Shown here: positions 8,614-16,908 of the stretch, piece after piece
Position numbering within the stretch: position 1 is the stretch's first letter
Layout: each line of letters opens with the position of its first letter
NCBI GenBank assembly: GCA_934427095.1
Contig: CAKRYM010000003.1
Location: forward strand, 1 to 28,317
DNA: 28,317 nucleotides
Direction: 5' to 3'
From: an uncultured Bacillota bacterium
Lineage (GTDB): Bacteria; Bacillota; Dehalobacteriia; UBA4068
Notes under the pieces: generated by a model
What the model was told of the DNA's origin: nothing
The model's input: the letters and a program-made list of their open reading frames with translations, nothing else
Database searches by the model: none
Position numbers and translations under genes: made by a program

Positions 8614-9527
8614 TGAGACATTTAATTGATATTCTGGATTTAAGCCGGGAGGAGATTGAAGAACTCTTGGCCACAGCCAATGATATTATTGCTCACCCGG
8701 AAAATTATCGGGAAAAATGCAAATACAAAAAACTGGCTACCCTTTTCTTTGAGCCCTCTACCCGTACCCGCTTGAGCTTTGAAGCAGCCATGCAGGAATT
8801 AGGCGGCGGCACCTTGGGCTTTGCGGATGCCAGTACCAGCTCCGCTTCGAAAGGGGAAAGCGTGTCTGACACGGTTTCCGTGGTGAGCTGCTATGCGGAT
8901 ATTATCGCCATGCGCCACCCCAAAGAAGGGGCGCCTTTGGTGGCCTCCATGCGGTCTTCCGTACCCATTATCAATGCCGGGGACGGGGGGCACAATCATC
9001 CCACCCAGACCTTGGCGGATTTGTTGACCATCAGCCGGGAAAAAGGCCGCTTGGATCATTTGACCATCGGCTTTTGCGGGGACTTGAAATTCGGCCGCAC
9101 GGTCCATTCTTTGATCGCGGCCATGTCCCGCTATGAAGGCATTCGCTATGTGCTGATTTCGCCGGAAGAATTGAAATTACCCAGCTATGTGAAGGCCGAC
9201 CATATCAAGAGCCGCAATATCCCTTATACCCAGACCACGGATTTGGAAGCGGTCATGCCGGAATTGGACGTGCTCTATATGACCAGGGTACAGCAGGAAC
9301 GTTTCTTCAATGAGGAGGATTACCTCCGCTTACGGGATAGCTATATCCTAACCCCGGACAAGCTGAAAACCGCCAAAGAGGATTTGATTATCCTCCATCC
9401 CCTGCCCAGGGTCAATGAAATTTCCGTGGCCGTGGACGACGATAAGCGGGCTTGCTATTTTAAGCAGGTGAAAAACGGTAAATTCATGCGGATGGCGCTG
9501 ATCTTGAAGTTATTGGGGGTGCAATAA
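8613..9527 (+). CDS. pyrB: aspartate carbamoyltransferase catalytic subunit
   Basis: PyrB condenses carbamoyl phosphate with aspartate, the committed step of pyrimidine synthesis. The carbamoyl-phosphate loop FFEPSTRTRLSFE (45-57) and the HPTQTLADLLTI segment are intact, as is the C-terminal HPLPRVNEI aspartate-binding loop. The start ATG 8613 follows GGAGG at 8602-8606 and shares one base with the pyrE stop. The 304 residues match catalytic chains of the PyrB-PyrI type. The adjacent pyrI predicts an allosteric holoenzyme like the enteric one, rather than the bare PyrB trimer of Bacillus. Confidence 0.97.
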   Translation: MRHLIDILDLSREEIEELLATANDIIAHPENYREKCKYKKLATLFFEPSTRTRLSFEAAMQELGGGTLGFADASTSSASKGESVSDTVSVVSCYADIIAMRHPKEGAPLVASMRSSVPIINAGDGGHNHPTQTLADLLTISREKGRLDHLTIGFCGDLKFGRTVHSLIAAMSRYEGIRYVLISPEELKLPSYVKADHIKSRNIPYTQTTDLEAVMPELDVLYMTRVQQERFFNEEDYLRLRDSYILTPDKLKTAKEDLIILHPLPRVNEISVAVDDDKRACYFKQVKNGKFMRMALILKLLGVQ

Positions 9528-9947
9528 ATGAATATTGATTCTATTCAAAACGGCATTGTGATCGACCATATTCAGGCAGGCAAAGCCATGCAGCTTTATC
9601 AAATGCTGGGCTTGGACCAGCTGGAATGCCCGGTGGCGGTGATCAAAAACGCCACCAGCAAGAAAATGGGGAAAAAGGACATCATTAAGATTGACGCCAA
9701 TTTGGATTTGAATTTGGATGTGTTGGGTTATGTGAGCCCCAGCATCACCGTGAATATCATTCAAAACGGTGTCCGGGTAGAGAAGAAGCATATTGATTTA
9801 CCGGAAACCTTGACCGATATCTTAAAATGCAAAAACCCCCGCTGCATCACTACTACGGAACAGGAAATCCGGCATATTTTCCGTTTGACAGACCGAGAAA
9901 ACCGGGTTTACCGTTGTATTTATTGCGATACTAAGGCGGCGGAATAA
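9528..9947 (+). CDS. pyrI: aspartate carbamoyltransferase regulatory subunit
   Basis: PyrI binds nucleotide effectors and zinc and links PyrB trimers into the allosteric enzyme. The N-terminal half is the effector-binding domain (IQNGIVIDHIQAGKA; later KDIIKIDANLDLN). The C-terminal half is the zinc domain, with Cys101, Cys106, Cys130 and Cys133 (CKNPRC and CIYC). The length, 139 residues, is slightly short of the ~153-residue enteric form. The gene starts directly after the pyrB stop, with GGGGGTG at 9515-9521 as ribosome site, and is the last gene before the terminator. Feedback by CTP or ATP is inferred from the family. Confidence 0.95.
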   Translation: MNIDSIQNGIVIDHIQAGKAMQLYQMLGLDQLECPVAVIKNATSKKMGKKDIIKIDANLDLNLDVLGYVSPSITVNIIQNGVRVEKKHIDLPETLTDILKCKNPRCITTTEQEIRHIFRLTDRENRVYRCIYCDTKAAE

Positions 9948-9958
9948 GCTATGTTCAG

Positions 9959-10000
9959 CAGGCGTCCCGAATATTCGGGACGCCTGTTTGTCCTTTGTTT
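9959..10000 (+). terminator. pyr operon terminator
   Basis: A perfect 28-bp palindrome at 9959-9986 (left arm CAGGCGTCCCGAAT) can form a stem of up to about 12 bp. It is followed by the interrupted T-rich tract TTTGTCCTTTGTTT. It lies 11 nt after the pyrI stop and separates pyr from his. The broken T-run may make it leaky. Confidence 0.75.
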
Positions 10001-10074
10001 ACCTGGGCTTTTTGGCATAAGGCAAGGGAAAGAAAAAAGAGGCAAAGTTTTTCAAGAAATTTGCAAAATAATTC

Positions 10075-10103
10075 TTGACTCTGATACTTTATCATGCTAA
10101 TAT
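10075..10103 (+). promoter_or_regulatory. his operon promoter
   Basis: The -35 box TTGACT (10075-10080) and -10 box TAATAT (10098-10103) are 17 nt apart, a near-consensus sigma-A promoter. Transcription should start near 10110, giving a leader of only about 30 nt before hisZ. That leaves no room for a T-box or peptide attenuator. The inverted repeat TATCAT-N6-ATGATA (10090-10107) covers the -10 region and could be an operator. Confidence 0.8.
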
Positions 10104-10139
10104 GATAGCAAAATGATGATAGAAACTGGGGGATTCGGC

Positions 10140-11249
10140 ATGATGAGAGATACCGGCATCTTCAAAGGGGAGGAGCAAATCATGTTCGCCCTGCGGGAGC
10201 TGTATCAGTCCTATGGCTATCAGCAATACCAGGTGAGCAAATTTGAAGAATATGATTTGTATGCCCAGAACAGGAATTTCTTGGCCAGCAAGCAATTGCT
10301 GACCTTTCATGATACCAATGGGAAGCTGATGGCCTTAAAGCCGGACGTCACCCTGTCTGTGATCAAAAACACCCGGCCGGAGCAATTGCCCCGTAAACTC
10401 TATTATACGGAAAATGTTTACCGGGTACCGAAAAACGCCTACGGTTTCCGGGAAATTATGCAGACCGGGTTGGAATATATCGGCGAAGCGGATTTGTATA
10501 CCACCAGTGAAGTGGTGATGCTGGCAGCCAAAAGCTTAAACGTCATCAGTCCGGACCATGTGCTGTGCCTCTCCCATTTGGGCTTAATTTCCGGCATCTT
10601 GAAAGCCGCTAACCTAAGCGAGGAACAGGAAGCCCAGGTTTTGACCTTGTTAGGGGAAAGAAATGCCCATGATTTGGCGGCCTTGGGCTTACCCAAGGAA
10701 TGGGAAGAAACCTTGACCGCCTTATTGGCTTTACGGGGGCCTTTGGACCTAACCTTAAGCAAGGCAGAGGCCTTAGCCTTGCCAGAAGAAAGCCGCCAGG
10801 CTTTGCAGGAATTAAGCGCCCTTTGCCGCTTGGTGAATCGCTTTGGTTTTAGCCAGGTGGAGCTGGACTTCTCCTTAGTGGGCAATACGGATTATTATCA
10901 AGGCTTGATTTTCCGGGGCTTTGTGAACGGGGTGCCTAGCAGCGTGCTGTCCGGCGGCCGTTACGACCCCTTGCTGAGGAAAATGGCCAAACCAGGCCAA
11001 GGCATTGGCTTTGCGGTGTATTTGGACCAATTGGACCGTATCGTGGGCAGCCGGCCCCGTTATGATGTGGATGTGCTGCTCTCTTATGACCCGGATAGCG
11101 ATGCGGAGACCGTGCTGCGCACAGCGGAACGGCTGCTGGCCGCAGGCAAACGGGTACGGGTCCAGCAGGAAGAGGCAGGGGAATTAACCTATGCCGTGCA
11201 TATGCAGGTCCAGGGAGAGGAGGTTGTGACCCTTGAAACGCTTTGTTAA
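10140..11249 (+). CDS. hisZ: ATP phosphoribosyltransferase regulatory subunit (HisRS-like)
   Basis: HisZ is a histidyl-tRNA-synthetase paralogue that does not charge tRNA. It forms a complex with short HisG and is needed for its activity and histidine feedback. The protein resembles the class II synthetase catalytic fold: ALKPDVTLSVIKN near residue 70, KLYYTENVYR (motif 2-like), and GRYDPLLRKM near the C-terminal third. The synthetase anticodon-binding domain is reduced. I chose ATG 10140, with GGGGGA at 10128-10133; the earlier in-frame ATG at 10113 would sit almost on the predicted transcription start. The length is 369 residues. It is first in the operon and overlaps hisG by 17 nt. Confidence 0.93.
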   Translation: MMRDTGIFKGEEQIMFALRELYQSYGYQQYQVSKFEEYDLYAQNRNFLASKQLLTFHDTNGKLMALKPDVTLSVIKNTRPEQLPRKLYYTENVYRVPKNAYGFREIMQTGLEYIGEADLYTTSEVVMLAAKSLNVISPDHVLCLSHLGLISGILKAANLSEEQEAQVLTLLGERNAHDLAALGLPKEWEETLTALLALRGPLDLTLSKAEALALPEESRQALQELSALCRLVNRFGFSQVELDFSLVGNTDYYQGLIFRGFVNGVPSSVLSGGRYDPLLRKMAKPGQGIGFAVYLDQLDRIVGSRPRYDVDVLLSYDPDSDAETVLRTAERLLAAGKRVRVQQEEAGELTYAVHMQVQGEEVVTLETLC

Positions 11250-11871
11250 CGTGGCCTTACCCAAAGGCCGTTTAGGAGAAAAGGTCTACGGCCTCTTGGC
11301 CGAAGCAGGCTATGAATGCCCCTCCTTATTGGAAGAAAACCGCAAGCTCACCTTTGAAAATGAGGAAAAAGGCGTGCGTTATTTCTGGGTGAAGCCCTCT
11401 GACGTGGCCATTTATGTAGAAAGAGGCGCCGCGGACGTGGGGGTAGCGGGCAAAGACATTTTGCTGGAATATGAGCCGGATGTCTATGAATTGCTGGATT
11501 TGGGTGTGGGCAAATGCCGCATGTGCGTGGCGGCACCCAAGGATTTCCGAGATGATACCAGCCATGCTTTACGGGTCGCCACCAAATTCCCCCATATTGC
11601 GGCCAGGCATTATTTGAGCCAAAGCCGGGAAATCGACATCATCAAGTTAAACGGCTCCATTGAGCTGGCGCCCATTTTGGGCTTGTCTGATGTGATTGTG
11701 GATATTGTGGAAACCGGCGCCACCTTAAAGGAAAACGGCTTAGAGCCCAAGGAAACCGTGGTGCCCATCAGCGCCCGACTCATTGCCAATAAAGCGTGCT
11801 ATCCCTTTAAAGCCAAGGAAATCGACGCCTTGTGCGAGAGTTTAGCCAAAGTTTGTCAAGAAAGGAAATAA
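11233..11871 (+). CDS. hisG: ATP phosphoribosyltransferase, short form
   Basis: HisG couples ATP and PRPP, the first and feedback-controlled step of histidine synthesis. The protein opens VNVALPKGRLGEK and has the PRPP region DIVETGATLKENGL. At 212 residues it is the short form that lacks the C-terminal regulatory domain and relies on HisZ, whose gene is directly upstream. The start is TTG 11233, with GGAGG at 11219-11223 and no better in-frame ATG. A TTG start plus overlap with hisZ suggests coupled translation that could keep the two subunits balanced. Confidence 0.95.
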   Translation: MKRFVNVALPKGRLGEKVYGLLAEAGYECPSLLEENRKLTFENEEKGVRYFWVKPSDVAIYVERGAADVGVAGKDILLEYEPDVYELLDLGVGKCRMCVAAPKDFRDDTSHALRVATKFPHIAARHYLSQSREIDIIKLNGSIELAPILGLSDVIVDIVETGATLKENGLEPKETVVPISARLIANKACYPFKAKEIDALCESLAKVCQERK

Positions 11872-11875
11872 GACC

Positions 11876-13150
11876 ATGCGCATTTGGAATTATGAAGAAA
11901 CCGACCTCTCCCTGCTGCTCATGCGCACCATGGAGGATAATCAATTGGGCCCGGTGGTGGCGGAAATCATCGCCAAAGTGGCCAAAGAAGGGGATCAGGC
12001 CTTAAAGGATTTCGCCGCCCGTTTTGACCATGCGGAGTTAACGGATTTGGAAGTTTCCCGAGAAGAAATCCAAAAGGCCAGGGAAGCCGTGGGGCCTGCG
12101 CTCCTTCGGGTTATGGAAAGAGCTGCGGAAAATATCCGCGCTTTCCACAGCAAACAGGTGCGGGAAGGCTTTACTTGGAAAAAAGAAGATGGCATGATTT
12201 TGGGCCAGAAAGTGACGCCCATTGAAAAAGTGGGCTTATACGTGCCCGGCGGCACGGCTAGCTATCCCTCTACGGTGCTGATGAACGCTATCCCCGCCAA
12301 AATCGCGGGCTGTGAGGAAATCGTCATGGTTTCCCCGCCTACCTGCAACGGCAGCATTGCGGCGCCCATTTTGGCAGCGGCCAGTGTGGCTGGGGTAAAT
12401 CGTATTTTTAAGGTCGGGGGCGCTCAGGCTGTGGCGGCTTTGGCTTATGGCACGGAAACCATTCCCAAGGTGGATAAAATCGTAGGCCCAGGCAACGCCT
12501 ATGTGGCGGAAGCCAAACGCCAGGTCTTTGGCCGGGTGAATATTGACATGATCGCCGGCCCCAGCGAAATCTTGGTGGTGGCGGACGAGGACAATGACCC
12601 GGCGTATTTGGCTGCGGATTTGCTGAGCCAGGCGGAACATGATAAATTAGCCACTGCTGTTCTGGTAACGGACAGCCGCAGCTTGGCAGAAGCAGTCAGC
12701 GCAGAAGTGGAAAAACAGCTTCAGGTCTTGCCCAGGGAAGAAATCGCCCGCGCTTCTATTGAAACCAATGGGAAAATCATTATTACCCGGTCTTTGGACC
12801 AGGCTATAGAAGCAGCCAATGCCTTGGCGCCGGAACATTTGGAAATTTGCGTCAAAGACCCCATGGCTTGCTTGCCCAAGATCCGCAATGCAGGCTCTGT
12901 GTTCTTAGGCAAATATTGCCCGGAAGCGGTGGGGGATTATCTGGGTGGGCCTAATCACACCCTGCCCACCAGCGGCACCGCTCGCTTTTCCAGCCCCTTG
13001 TCTGTGGACGACTTTGTGAAAAAGACCCAGTTTAGCTATTTAACCGAAGAAGCTTTGGCTGGCTTAGCCGAGGATATCGCGGTCTTTGCCCGCGCCGAAG
13101 GCTTAGAAGGCCATGCCAGAAGCGCCTTAATCCGGGGAAAGAAGGCTTAA
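11876..13150 (+). CDS. hisD: histidinol dehydrogenase
   Basis: HisD oxidises histidinol to histidine in two NAD-dependent, zinc-dependent steps, the end of the pathway. The recognisable features are PIEKVGLYVPGGTASYPST, the NAD region VGPGNAYVAEAKR, DMIAGPSEILVVAD, the metal/active-site stretch LLSQAEHDKLATAVLVT, EHLEICV and GPNHTLPTSGTA. At 424 residues it is full length. ATG 11876 lies 4 nt after hisG, with AAGGAAA as ribosome site. Its early position in the operon, after hisG, is common in Firmicutes. Confidence 0.97.
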   Translation: MRIWNYEETDLSLLLMRTMEDNQLGPVVAEIIAKVAKEGDQALKDFAARFDHAELTDLEVSREEIQKAREAVGPALLRVMERAAENIRAFHSKQVREGFTWKKEDGMILGQKVTPIEKVGLYVPGGTASYPSTVLMNAIPAKIAGCEEIVMVSPPTCNGSIAAPILAAASVAGVNRIFKVGGAQAVAALAYGTETIPKVDKIVGPGNAYVAEAKRQVFGRVNIDMIAGPSEILVVADEDNDPAYLAADLLSQAEHDKLATAVLVTDSRSLAEAVSAEVEKQLQVLPREEIARASIETNGKIIITRSLDQAIEAANALAPEHLEICVKDPMACLPKIRNAGSVFLGKYCPEAVGDYLGGPNHTLPTSGTARFSSPLSVDDFVKKTQFSYLTEEALAGLAEDIAVFARAEGLEGHARSALIRGKKA

Positions 13151-13153
13151 GCC

Positions 13154-14221
13154 ATGAGTAGATTTTTCAGCGAAAAATTAAGCAAACTAACGGCCTATGT
13201 GCCAGGGGAACAGCCCCAGGGGAGAGAATATGTAAAGCTGAATACCAATGAGTCCCCTTTTCCGCCCCCGAAACCGGTGCTGGACGCCGTGGCGGAAGCA
13301 GCGGGAAAAGCCAATTTGTATTCTGACCCGGAAGCTACCCTGTTAAAGGAAAAGATTGCCCAGCTTTATCATATTCAGCCGGAAAACGTCCTGCCGGTCA
13401 ATGGTTCGGACGAGGTGCTGTATTTCGCCTTTTTGGCCTTTGGGGATGAAACGCATCCTTTTGCTTGCCCGGAGATTAGCTATGGCTTTTACCCGGTCTT
13501 TGGCGCCATCACCCAGGTACCGGTAAAGCAAATCCCCTTGGCTAAAGATTTTTCCATTGATTACCGGGATTACTTAGGCTTAAACCAGAATATCGTCATT
13601 GCTAACCCGAATGCCCCCACGGGCTTGACCTTGAGCCCTAAGGAAATTGAGGAAATCCTTTCTAGCAACCGGGATCATGTGGTGGTCATTGACGAAGCCT
13701 ATGTGGATTTTGGCGGGGAAAGCGTTGTCCCCTTAATCGCCAAATACGAGAATTTGTTGGTCACCCAGACCTTTTCCAAATCCCGCTCCTTGGCCGGGGC
13801 CCGCTTGGGCTTTGGCTTTGGCCAAAAAGAGCTGATCCAGGATTTGAACACGGTGAAATATTCCATCAACCCCTATAATGTGAACCGCATGACCCAGGCC
13901 GCAGGGGTAGCGGCCATTGCCTGTGAGGAGATTTATCAAGACCATTGCCAAGCGGTGCAGTCTGCCCGGGAATTTACCGCCCAACGCTTACGGGAACTGG
14001 GCTTTACGGTGCTTCCCTCCAAAGCCAATTTCCTGTTTGCCAAGAAAGAGGGCTTAAAGGGGGAGGACTTCTACCAGGGATTAAAAGAAAGAGGCGTCTT
14101 GATCCGCCACTTTGCTAAGGCAGAAATCGCCGACTGGTGCCGTATCAGCATTGGCAGCCAGGGGCAGATGGAGCGGTTCTTGGCAGAAACCGAAGGGTTG
14201 TTAAGGGAGAAAGGATGCTGA
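13154..14221 (+). CDS. hisC: histidinol-phosphate aminotransferase
   Basis: HisC transfers an amino group from glutamate to imidazole-acetol phosphate. It is a fold-type I PLP enzyme: VKLNTNESPFPPP near the N-terminus, NPNAPTG (151-157), the PLP aspartate in VVVIDEAYVDF, and Lys209 in TQTFSKSRSLAGARLGF as the Schiff-base lysine. The final arginine motif is in WCRISIG. The length is 355 residues and the gap from hisD is 3 nt. Some members of this family also accept aromatic substrates; its position in the his operon makes histidine the main role. Confidence 0.96.
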   Translation: MSRFFSEKLSKLTAYVPGEQPQGREYVKLNTNESPFPPPKPVLDAVAEAAGKANLYSDPEATLLKEKIAQLYHIQPENVLPVNGSDEVLYFAFLAFGDETHPFACPEISYGFYPVFGAITQVPVKQIPLAKDFSIDYRDYLGLNQNIVIANPNAPTGLTLSPKEIEEILSSNRDHVVVIDEAYVDFGGESVVPLIAKYENLLVTQTFSKSRSLAGARLGFGFGQKELIQDLNTVKYSINPYNVNRMTQAAGVAAIACEEIYQDHCQAVQSAREFTAQRLRELGFTVLPSKANFLFAKKEGLKGEDFYQGLKERGVLIRHFAKAEIADWCRISIGSQGQMERFLAETEGLLREKGC

Positions 14222-14224
14222 ACC

Positions 14225-14815
14225 ATGCGAAACGCTGAGATTGCCCGGAAAACTTTAGAAACCGATATTTCCTTAAGGTTGGCCTTAGACGGCACGGGGA
14301 AAAGCCAAATCCAGACCGGTATCGGCTTTTTTGACCATATGCTGACCTTATTCGCCAAGCACGGCCGTTTTGACCTGGAGCTTACCTGCAACGGGGATAT
14401 TTGGGTGGACGGCCATCATAGCGTGGAGGACATCGGCTTAGCTTTAGGGGAAGCCTTACGCCAAGCCTTAGGGGAAAAGCGGGGCATTGTGCGCTATGGC
14501 CAAATGCTGCTCCCCATGGACGAAGCCTTAATCCTTTGCGCCGTGGATTTGTCCGGCCGTAGTTATTTGGGCTTTGACGCGAAATTCCCGTCCCAAAAGG
14601 TAGGGGTATTTGACACAGAGCTGGTGCATGAATTTATGCAGGCCTTTTGTCATAAAGGGGAATTTACCCTGCACATTAAGGCTTTGGCCGGGGAAAATAC
14701 CCATCATCTGATTGAAGGGATGTTTAAAGCTTTAGGTAGGGCTTTACGACAGGCGGTGGCCATTGACCCGGACGCGGCAGAAGAAATCCCTTCTACCAAA
14801 GGAGTTTTGGCATGA
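14225..14815 (+). CDS. hisB: imidazoleglycerol-phosphate dehydratase
   Basis: HisB dehydrates imidazoleglycerol phosphate, using two metal ions. The two metal motifs are present: HHSVED (64-69) and a second HHLIEGMFKALGRAL near the C-terminus, with FFDHML (35-40) between the N-terminal strands. At 196 residues it has only the dehydratase domain. It lacks the N-terminal histidinol-phosphate phosphatase of enteric HisB, and no separate phosphatase gene is visible in this window. The stop overlaps hisH as ATGA. Confidence 0.96.
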   Translation: MRNAEIARKTLETDISLRLALDGTGKSQIQTGIGFFDHMLTLFAKHGRFDLELTCNGDIWVDGHHSVEDIGLALGEALRQALGEKRGIVRYGQMLLPMDEALILCAVDLSGRSYLGFDAKFPSQKVGVFDTELVHEFMQAFCHKGEFTLHIKALAGENTHHLIEGMFKALGRALRQAVAIDPDAAEEIPSTKGVLA

Positions 14816-15438
14816 TTGCAATTGTAGATTACGGGGTGGGGAATTTGTTTTCCCTGCAATGCTCCTTGCAGCGAATCGGCGCGGAAACCGTGGTCAGCTC
14901 TGACGCGGCAGAAATTCGCCAGGCAGAGAAAGTCATTCTCCCCGGCGTAGGCGCTTTTCGGGATGCTGAGGAAAAGCTGCGCTTAAGCGGCTTAGGCCAA
15001 GTGGTGCAGGAAGAAGCCCGCTTGGGCAAACCATTGCTGGGCATTTGCTTAGGCATGCAAATGCTCTTTGAAAAAAGCTTTGAATATGGGGAATACCCGG
15101 GGCTTGGCCTTCTAAAAGGGGATGTGGTCCCCATGGAAGGGAATTTGCCTAAGGAATTGAAAATCCCCCATATCGGCTGGAACGCCCTGCATTTTGGGGA
15201 GCAGAAGCACCCCCTCTTCACCTATGTAAAGGAAGGGGATTGCGTCTATTTTGTGCATAGTTTTTACGCGGACCATTGTGCGGATTCCTTGATTGCCAGC
15301 ACCGAATATGGCAAGGAAATCACCGCGGCTGTGGCTAAGGGAAATATCCTCGGTTGCCAATTCCATCCGGAAAAAAGCGGCGCCGTGGGCTTAAATATCT
15401 TGAGAGCCTTTTGCGAAGGAAAGGTGGTTAAGGCATGA
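14812..15438 (+). CDS. hisH: imidazole glycerol phosphate synthase, glutaminase subunit
   Basis: HisH releases ammonia from glutamine for HisF. It is a class I amidotransferase with the triad Cys79 (GICLGMQM), His185 and Glu187 (CQFHPEKSG). DYGVGNLFSLQ at the N-terminus and the oxyanion strand LPGVGAF (43-49) are typical. At 208 residues it is normal. It overlaps hisB and hisA by 4 nt each. Its partner hisF lies one gene downstream. Confidence 0.97.
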   Translation: MIAIVDYGVGNLFSLQCSLQRIGAETVVSSDAAEIRQAEKVILPGVGAFRDAEEKLRLSGLGQVVQEEARLGKPLLGICLGMQMLFEKSFEYGEYPGLGLLKGDVVPMEGNLPKELKIPHIGWNALHFGEQKHPLFTYVKEGDCVYFVHSFYADHCADSLIASTEYGKEITAAVAKGNILGCQFHPEKSGAVGLNILRAFCEGKVVKA

Positions 15439-16148
15439 TACTTTTACCAGCCATTGATTTGTATGGGCAAAAGGCCGTGCGCCTCTATCAAGGGGATTAT
15501 GGGCAAATGACCGTATATAGCGAGGATATTCCCGCCCTGGCCAAAACTTTTCAGGCGGCCGGGGCAGAATACCTGCATATGGTGGATTTAGAAGGGGCCA
15601 AGGATGGCACCCAGCCCCATTTTCCTTTGGTGGCGAGCTTAGCCAAACATACTGGGCTCAAGATTGAGATCGGCGGCGGCATCCGGACAGAAGCAGCCAT
15701 TGCCCGCTATTTGGAAGCCGGGGTATGCCGGGTAATTTTGGGCACCGCGGCCATCACGGACTGGGATTTCCTCTGCCGTATGGTGAAGCGCTACGGCAAA
15801 GGCATTGCCGTGGGCGTGGACTGTAAAGACGGCTTAGTGGCCATTCACGGTTGGCAGGAGCTGAGCCAGGTGCCGTATGGGGAATTTTGCCAGCGCTTGG
15901 CGGAGATTGGCGTACAAACCGTGATTTGTACGGATATTAGCAAGGACGGGGCCATGCAAGGGACCAATTTGGCCTTGTATCGGGAATTGAAGAAAGGGTT
16001 GCAGCTGGATATCATTGCTTCCGGCGGCGTGTCCACCTTAGAGGATGTGAAAGCCTTGGCCCAAATCGGCGTAGCCGGGGCCATTGTGGGCAAAGCCTAT
16101 TATACGGGAGCCATTGATCTGGCCGCAGCGATCAGGATAGCCAAATGA
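15435..16148 (+). CDS. hisA: phosphoribosylformimino-AICAR-phosphate isomerase
   Basis: HisA isomerises ProFAR to PRFAR by an Amadori rearrangement. It is a half-barrel-duplicated TIM barrel with general acid/base residues Asp8 (LLPAIDLY) and Asp129 (GVDCKDG). The phosphate-binding loops are GGGIRT (80-85) and SGGVST. The length, 237 residues, is normal. It overlaps hisH and hisF by 4 nt on each side, so hisH-A-F is a tightly coupled block. Confidence 0.97.
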   Translation: MILLPAIDLYGQKAVRLYQGDYGQMTVYSEDIPALAKTFQAAGAEYLHMVDLEGAKDGTQPHFPLVASLAKHTGLKIEIGGGIRTEAAIARYLEAGVCRVILGTAAITDWDFLCRMVKRYGKGIAVGVDCKDGLVAIHGWQELSQVPYGEFCQRLAEIGVQTVICTDISKDGAMQGTNLALYRELKKGLQLDIIASGGVSTLEDVKALAQIGVAGAIVGKAYYTGAIDLAAAIRIAK

Positions 16149-16906
16149 TTACCAAACGGATTATTCCCTGCCTGGACGTGAAAGACGGCCGGGTGGTGAA
16201 AGGCCGTAACTTCCTGGGCTTGCAGGATGTGTCCAACCCAGTGAAGCTAGCGGAATATTATTCGGATAATGGCGCGGATGAGCTGGTGTTTTATGATATC
16301 ACCGCTTCCGCAGAGGGCAGAAAGCTGTTTACGGATATTTTGACGGAAACCGCGTCCAAGGTCTTTATCCCCTTAACCGTTGGCGGGGGCATCAATACCC
16401 TGGCGGATTTTGACCGGGTCTTAAAATGCGGCGCCGATAAGGTTAGCGTGAATTCCGGCGCGTTAAAACATCCGGATTTGATTCGCCAAGGGGCTCTGCG
16501 CTATGGGGATCAATGCGTGGTTCTGTCTGTGGACGCTAAGGCCAATGCCGACGGCACCTGGCATGTCTATGCCAAAGGGGGCCGAGAGGACACGGGCCTG
16601 GATTTATTGGAATGGGTAAAACAAGGGGTCTCTTTGGGGGCCGGGGAAATCGTCCTGAATTCCATTGATACGGACGGGGTTAAGGAAGGCTTTGATTTAC
16701 CCATGCTGGACGCTGTTTCCTCCCTGGTTTCCGTACCGGTGATCGCTTCTGGCGGCGCTGGCAAAATGGAGGACTTTTTGACCCTCTTTCGCACCTTGCC
16801 CAAGGTGGACGCGGGCTTAGCCGCTTCTATTTTCCACTTTTGGGAAGTGACCATTCCCGCCTTAAAAACCATGTTGCAAGAAAACGGCATCAATGTCAGG
16901 AGGTAA
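16145..16906 (+). CDS. hisF: imidazole glycerol phosphate synthase, cyclase subunit
   Basis: HisF is the TIM-barrel cyclase that uses ammonia from HisH to make imidazoleglycerol phosphate and AICAR, linking histidine to purine synthesis. The catalytic aspartates are Asp11 (IPCLDVKDGRVVKG) and Asp130 (VLSVDAKANADG). Phosphate loops VGGGINT and ASGGAGK are intact. The length is 253 residues. The start overlaps the hisA stop by 4 nt, and hisIE begins 2 nt after the stop. Confidence 0.98.
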   Translation: MITKRIIPCLDVKDGRVVKGRNFLGLQDVSNPVKLAEYYSDNGADELVFYDITASAEGRKLFTDILTETASKVFIPLTVGGGINTLADFDRVLKCGADKVSVNSGALKHPDLIRQGALRYGDQCVVLSVDAKANADGTWHVYAKGGREDTGLDLLEWVKQGVSLGAGEIVLNSIDTDGVKEGFDLPMLDAVSSLVSVPVIASGGAGKMEDFLTLFRTLPKVDAGLAASIFHFWEVTIPALKTMLQENGINVRR

Positions 16907-16908
16907 GC

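Noticed and set aside
10001..10139. T-box or histidine leader-peptide attenuator before hisZ
   Set aside because: The promoter sits about 40-65 nt before the start, so the leader is too short, and no His-codon run or T-box sequence is seen.
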